A stretch of 6,108 nucleotides of DNA from assembly GCA_002789615.1 (NCBI GenBank), contig PFTO01000116.1, positions 37,522 through 43,629 of the forward strand, read 5' to 3'. Source of the DNA: Acidobacteria bacterium CG_4_9_14_3_um_filter_49_7 (GTDB taxonomy: Bacteria; Acidobacteriota; Holophagae; Thermotomaculales; Thermotomaculaceae). The position numbers were made by a program, and so were the translations under genes. Below, in pieces: positions 5,489-6,108 of the stretch. Each line of letters starts with the position of its first letter. Within the stretch, counting starts at the first letter, position 1. Below the pieces are notes generated by a model that did not search any database, had not been told where the DNA came from, and saw nothing but the letters and a program-made list of their open reading frames with translations.

Positions 5489-6108
5489 GGCGTGTTCCCC
5501 TCTGCTTTTTTCCCTGGAAACAATCTTCTGGGCAATTCAGTTCCCGCTTCTCCCTGAATAAAGATATCAAACAGGTCCAGGTTAGCCGGAGCATCCTTAT
5601 TTACGCATACGGTACGGATCCCCAGGCTGTTAGCATAATGGACCAATCCGGCTGCTGGATAAACCGTTCCGGAAGTTCCGATGACAATGAAAACATCGCA
5701 ACTCCTGATGGCGGACTCGATGTTTTCCATATCCCCGGGGAAAAGTGACTCACCGAACCAGACAATGTGGGGGCGAAGAAGGCCTTTCTGCGGGCAGTCG
5801 TGGTGGGGAGGTAATTCCATGTCGGTGCATTCATCCGGGAAAATTTCCCTGCAGGCGGTGCAACGGGAAAACACAAGGGAGCCGTGCATTTCAATGACAT
5901 TGCGGGAGCCGGCCCGCTTATGAAGGCCATCCACATTTTGAGTGACCAGCAGAAAGTCACCCCCGCCCGCGGTAACCCAGCTTTCCAGCTCGGATACCGC
6001 CAGGTGGCCGGCATTGGGCCGGCTGGCAAGGGCCTGCTTCCGGCGCTGGAGATAAAAATTCCACACCATAACCGGGTCCCGGCGAAACGCGATGGGGGAA
6101 GCGACATC
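5485..6108 (-). CDS. Sir2-family NAD-dependent protein deacylase (CobB-type, class III-like), 5'-truncated by the window edge
   Basis: The frame is open to the right edge and supplies 207 C-terminal residues; roughly 30-40 N-terminal residues with the NAD-binding GAGxS motif are outside. Sirtuins remove acyl groups from lysine using NAD, giving nicotinamide and O-acyl-ADP-ribose. Visible motifs (fragment numbering) are AFRRDP (7-12), VWNFYLQRR (15-23), TQNVDGLH (56-63), catalytic His75 in EMHGS, RPHIVWFGE (112-120), GTSGTVYPAA (144-153) and VCVN (167-170). Tyr19-x-x-Arg22 fits the YxxR acyl-binding signature of class III enzymes (SIRT5, CobB), which favour succinyl/malonyl lysine or act broadly. 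The zinc module is unusual: C83-x2-C86 is normal, but the second CxxC reads CPQK, with an extra Cys94. The ATG at 6069 is internal (its upstream residues match the family) and is not the start. The stop overlaps the next gene. Confidence 0.92.
   Translation of the reverse strand, partial: DVASPIAFRRDPVMVWNFYLQRRKQALASRPNAGHLAVSELESWVTAGGGDFLLVTQNVDGLHKRAGSRNVIEMHGSLVFSRCTACREIFPDECTDMELPPHHDCPQKGLLRPHIVWFGESLFPGDMENIESAIRSCDVFIVIGTSGTVYPAAGLVHYANSLGIRTVCVNKDAPANLDLFDIFIQGEAGTELPRRLFPGKKAEGNTP

Noticed and set aside
5485..6069. Complete sirtuin gene starting at the ATG at 6069
   Set aside because: The frame continues to the window edge and the residues just upstream (AFRRDP) match the sirtuin family, so the ATG is internal and the gene is truncated by the window.

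Overview
This 6.1 kb window is densely coded and every gene supported here lies on the minus strand, so transcription runs from the right edge to the left. There is no sign of mobile elements, CRISPR, rRNA or tRNA. The gene content suggests an anaerobic or microaerophilic bacterium of the Desulfobacterota/deltaproteobacterial type: a stand-alone PurS followed by PurQ (not the long fused PurL of Enterobacteria), an oxygen-binding diiron (ODP) domain fused to a GGDEF cyclase, a MagIII/EndoIII-like glycosylase and a MOFRL-type glycerate kinase. This taxonomic guess is an inference from gene families, not from a marker gene.

Right to left, the first block (6108 to 1746) is a compact run of four genes: a Sir2-family NAD-dependent protein deacylase cut by the window edge; an ODP - GAF-like - GGDEF protein whose ATG overlaps the sirtuin stop by 4 nt (ATGA); an HhH-GPD DNA glycosylase whose GTG start lies 29 nt inside the end of the cyclase gene; and a glycerate 2-kinase whose ATG lies 11 nt inside the end of the glycosylase gene. 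The overlaps strongly suggest one translationally coupled transcript. The predicted activities (NAD-dependent deacylation, gas/redox-sensitive c-di-GMP synthesis, base excision repair, entry of glycerate into glycolysis) do not form one known pathway. A link to redox/energy state is possible, but the grouping may also be simple operon packing.

After an 83-bp gap with a candidate -10 box comes a secreted esterase of the enterochelin-esterase/esterase D superfamily with a C-terminal TPR region (1661 to 480). A 204-bp intergenic region (276-479) follows. It holds a weak hairpin after the esterase and a plausible sigma70-type promoter (TTGACA, 17 bp, extended -10) just upstream of purS. purS (275 to 30) and the first nine codons of purQ (28 to 1) begin a purine-biosynthesis operon that continues beyond the left edge.

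The most interesting points are the ODP-GAF-GGDEF fusion with an intact active site and inhibitory site and an altered diiron motif (HxDxD), its tight coupling to a sirtuin, and two metal sites in the same operon with non-standard ligands: the sirtuin zinc site, and the glycosylase Fe-S site, which has three of four cysteines and also lacks the catalytic lysine.
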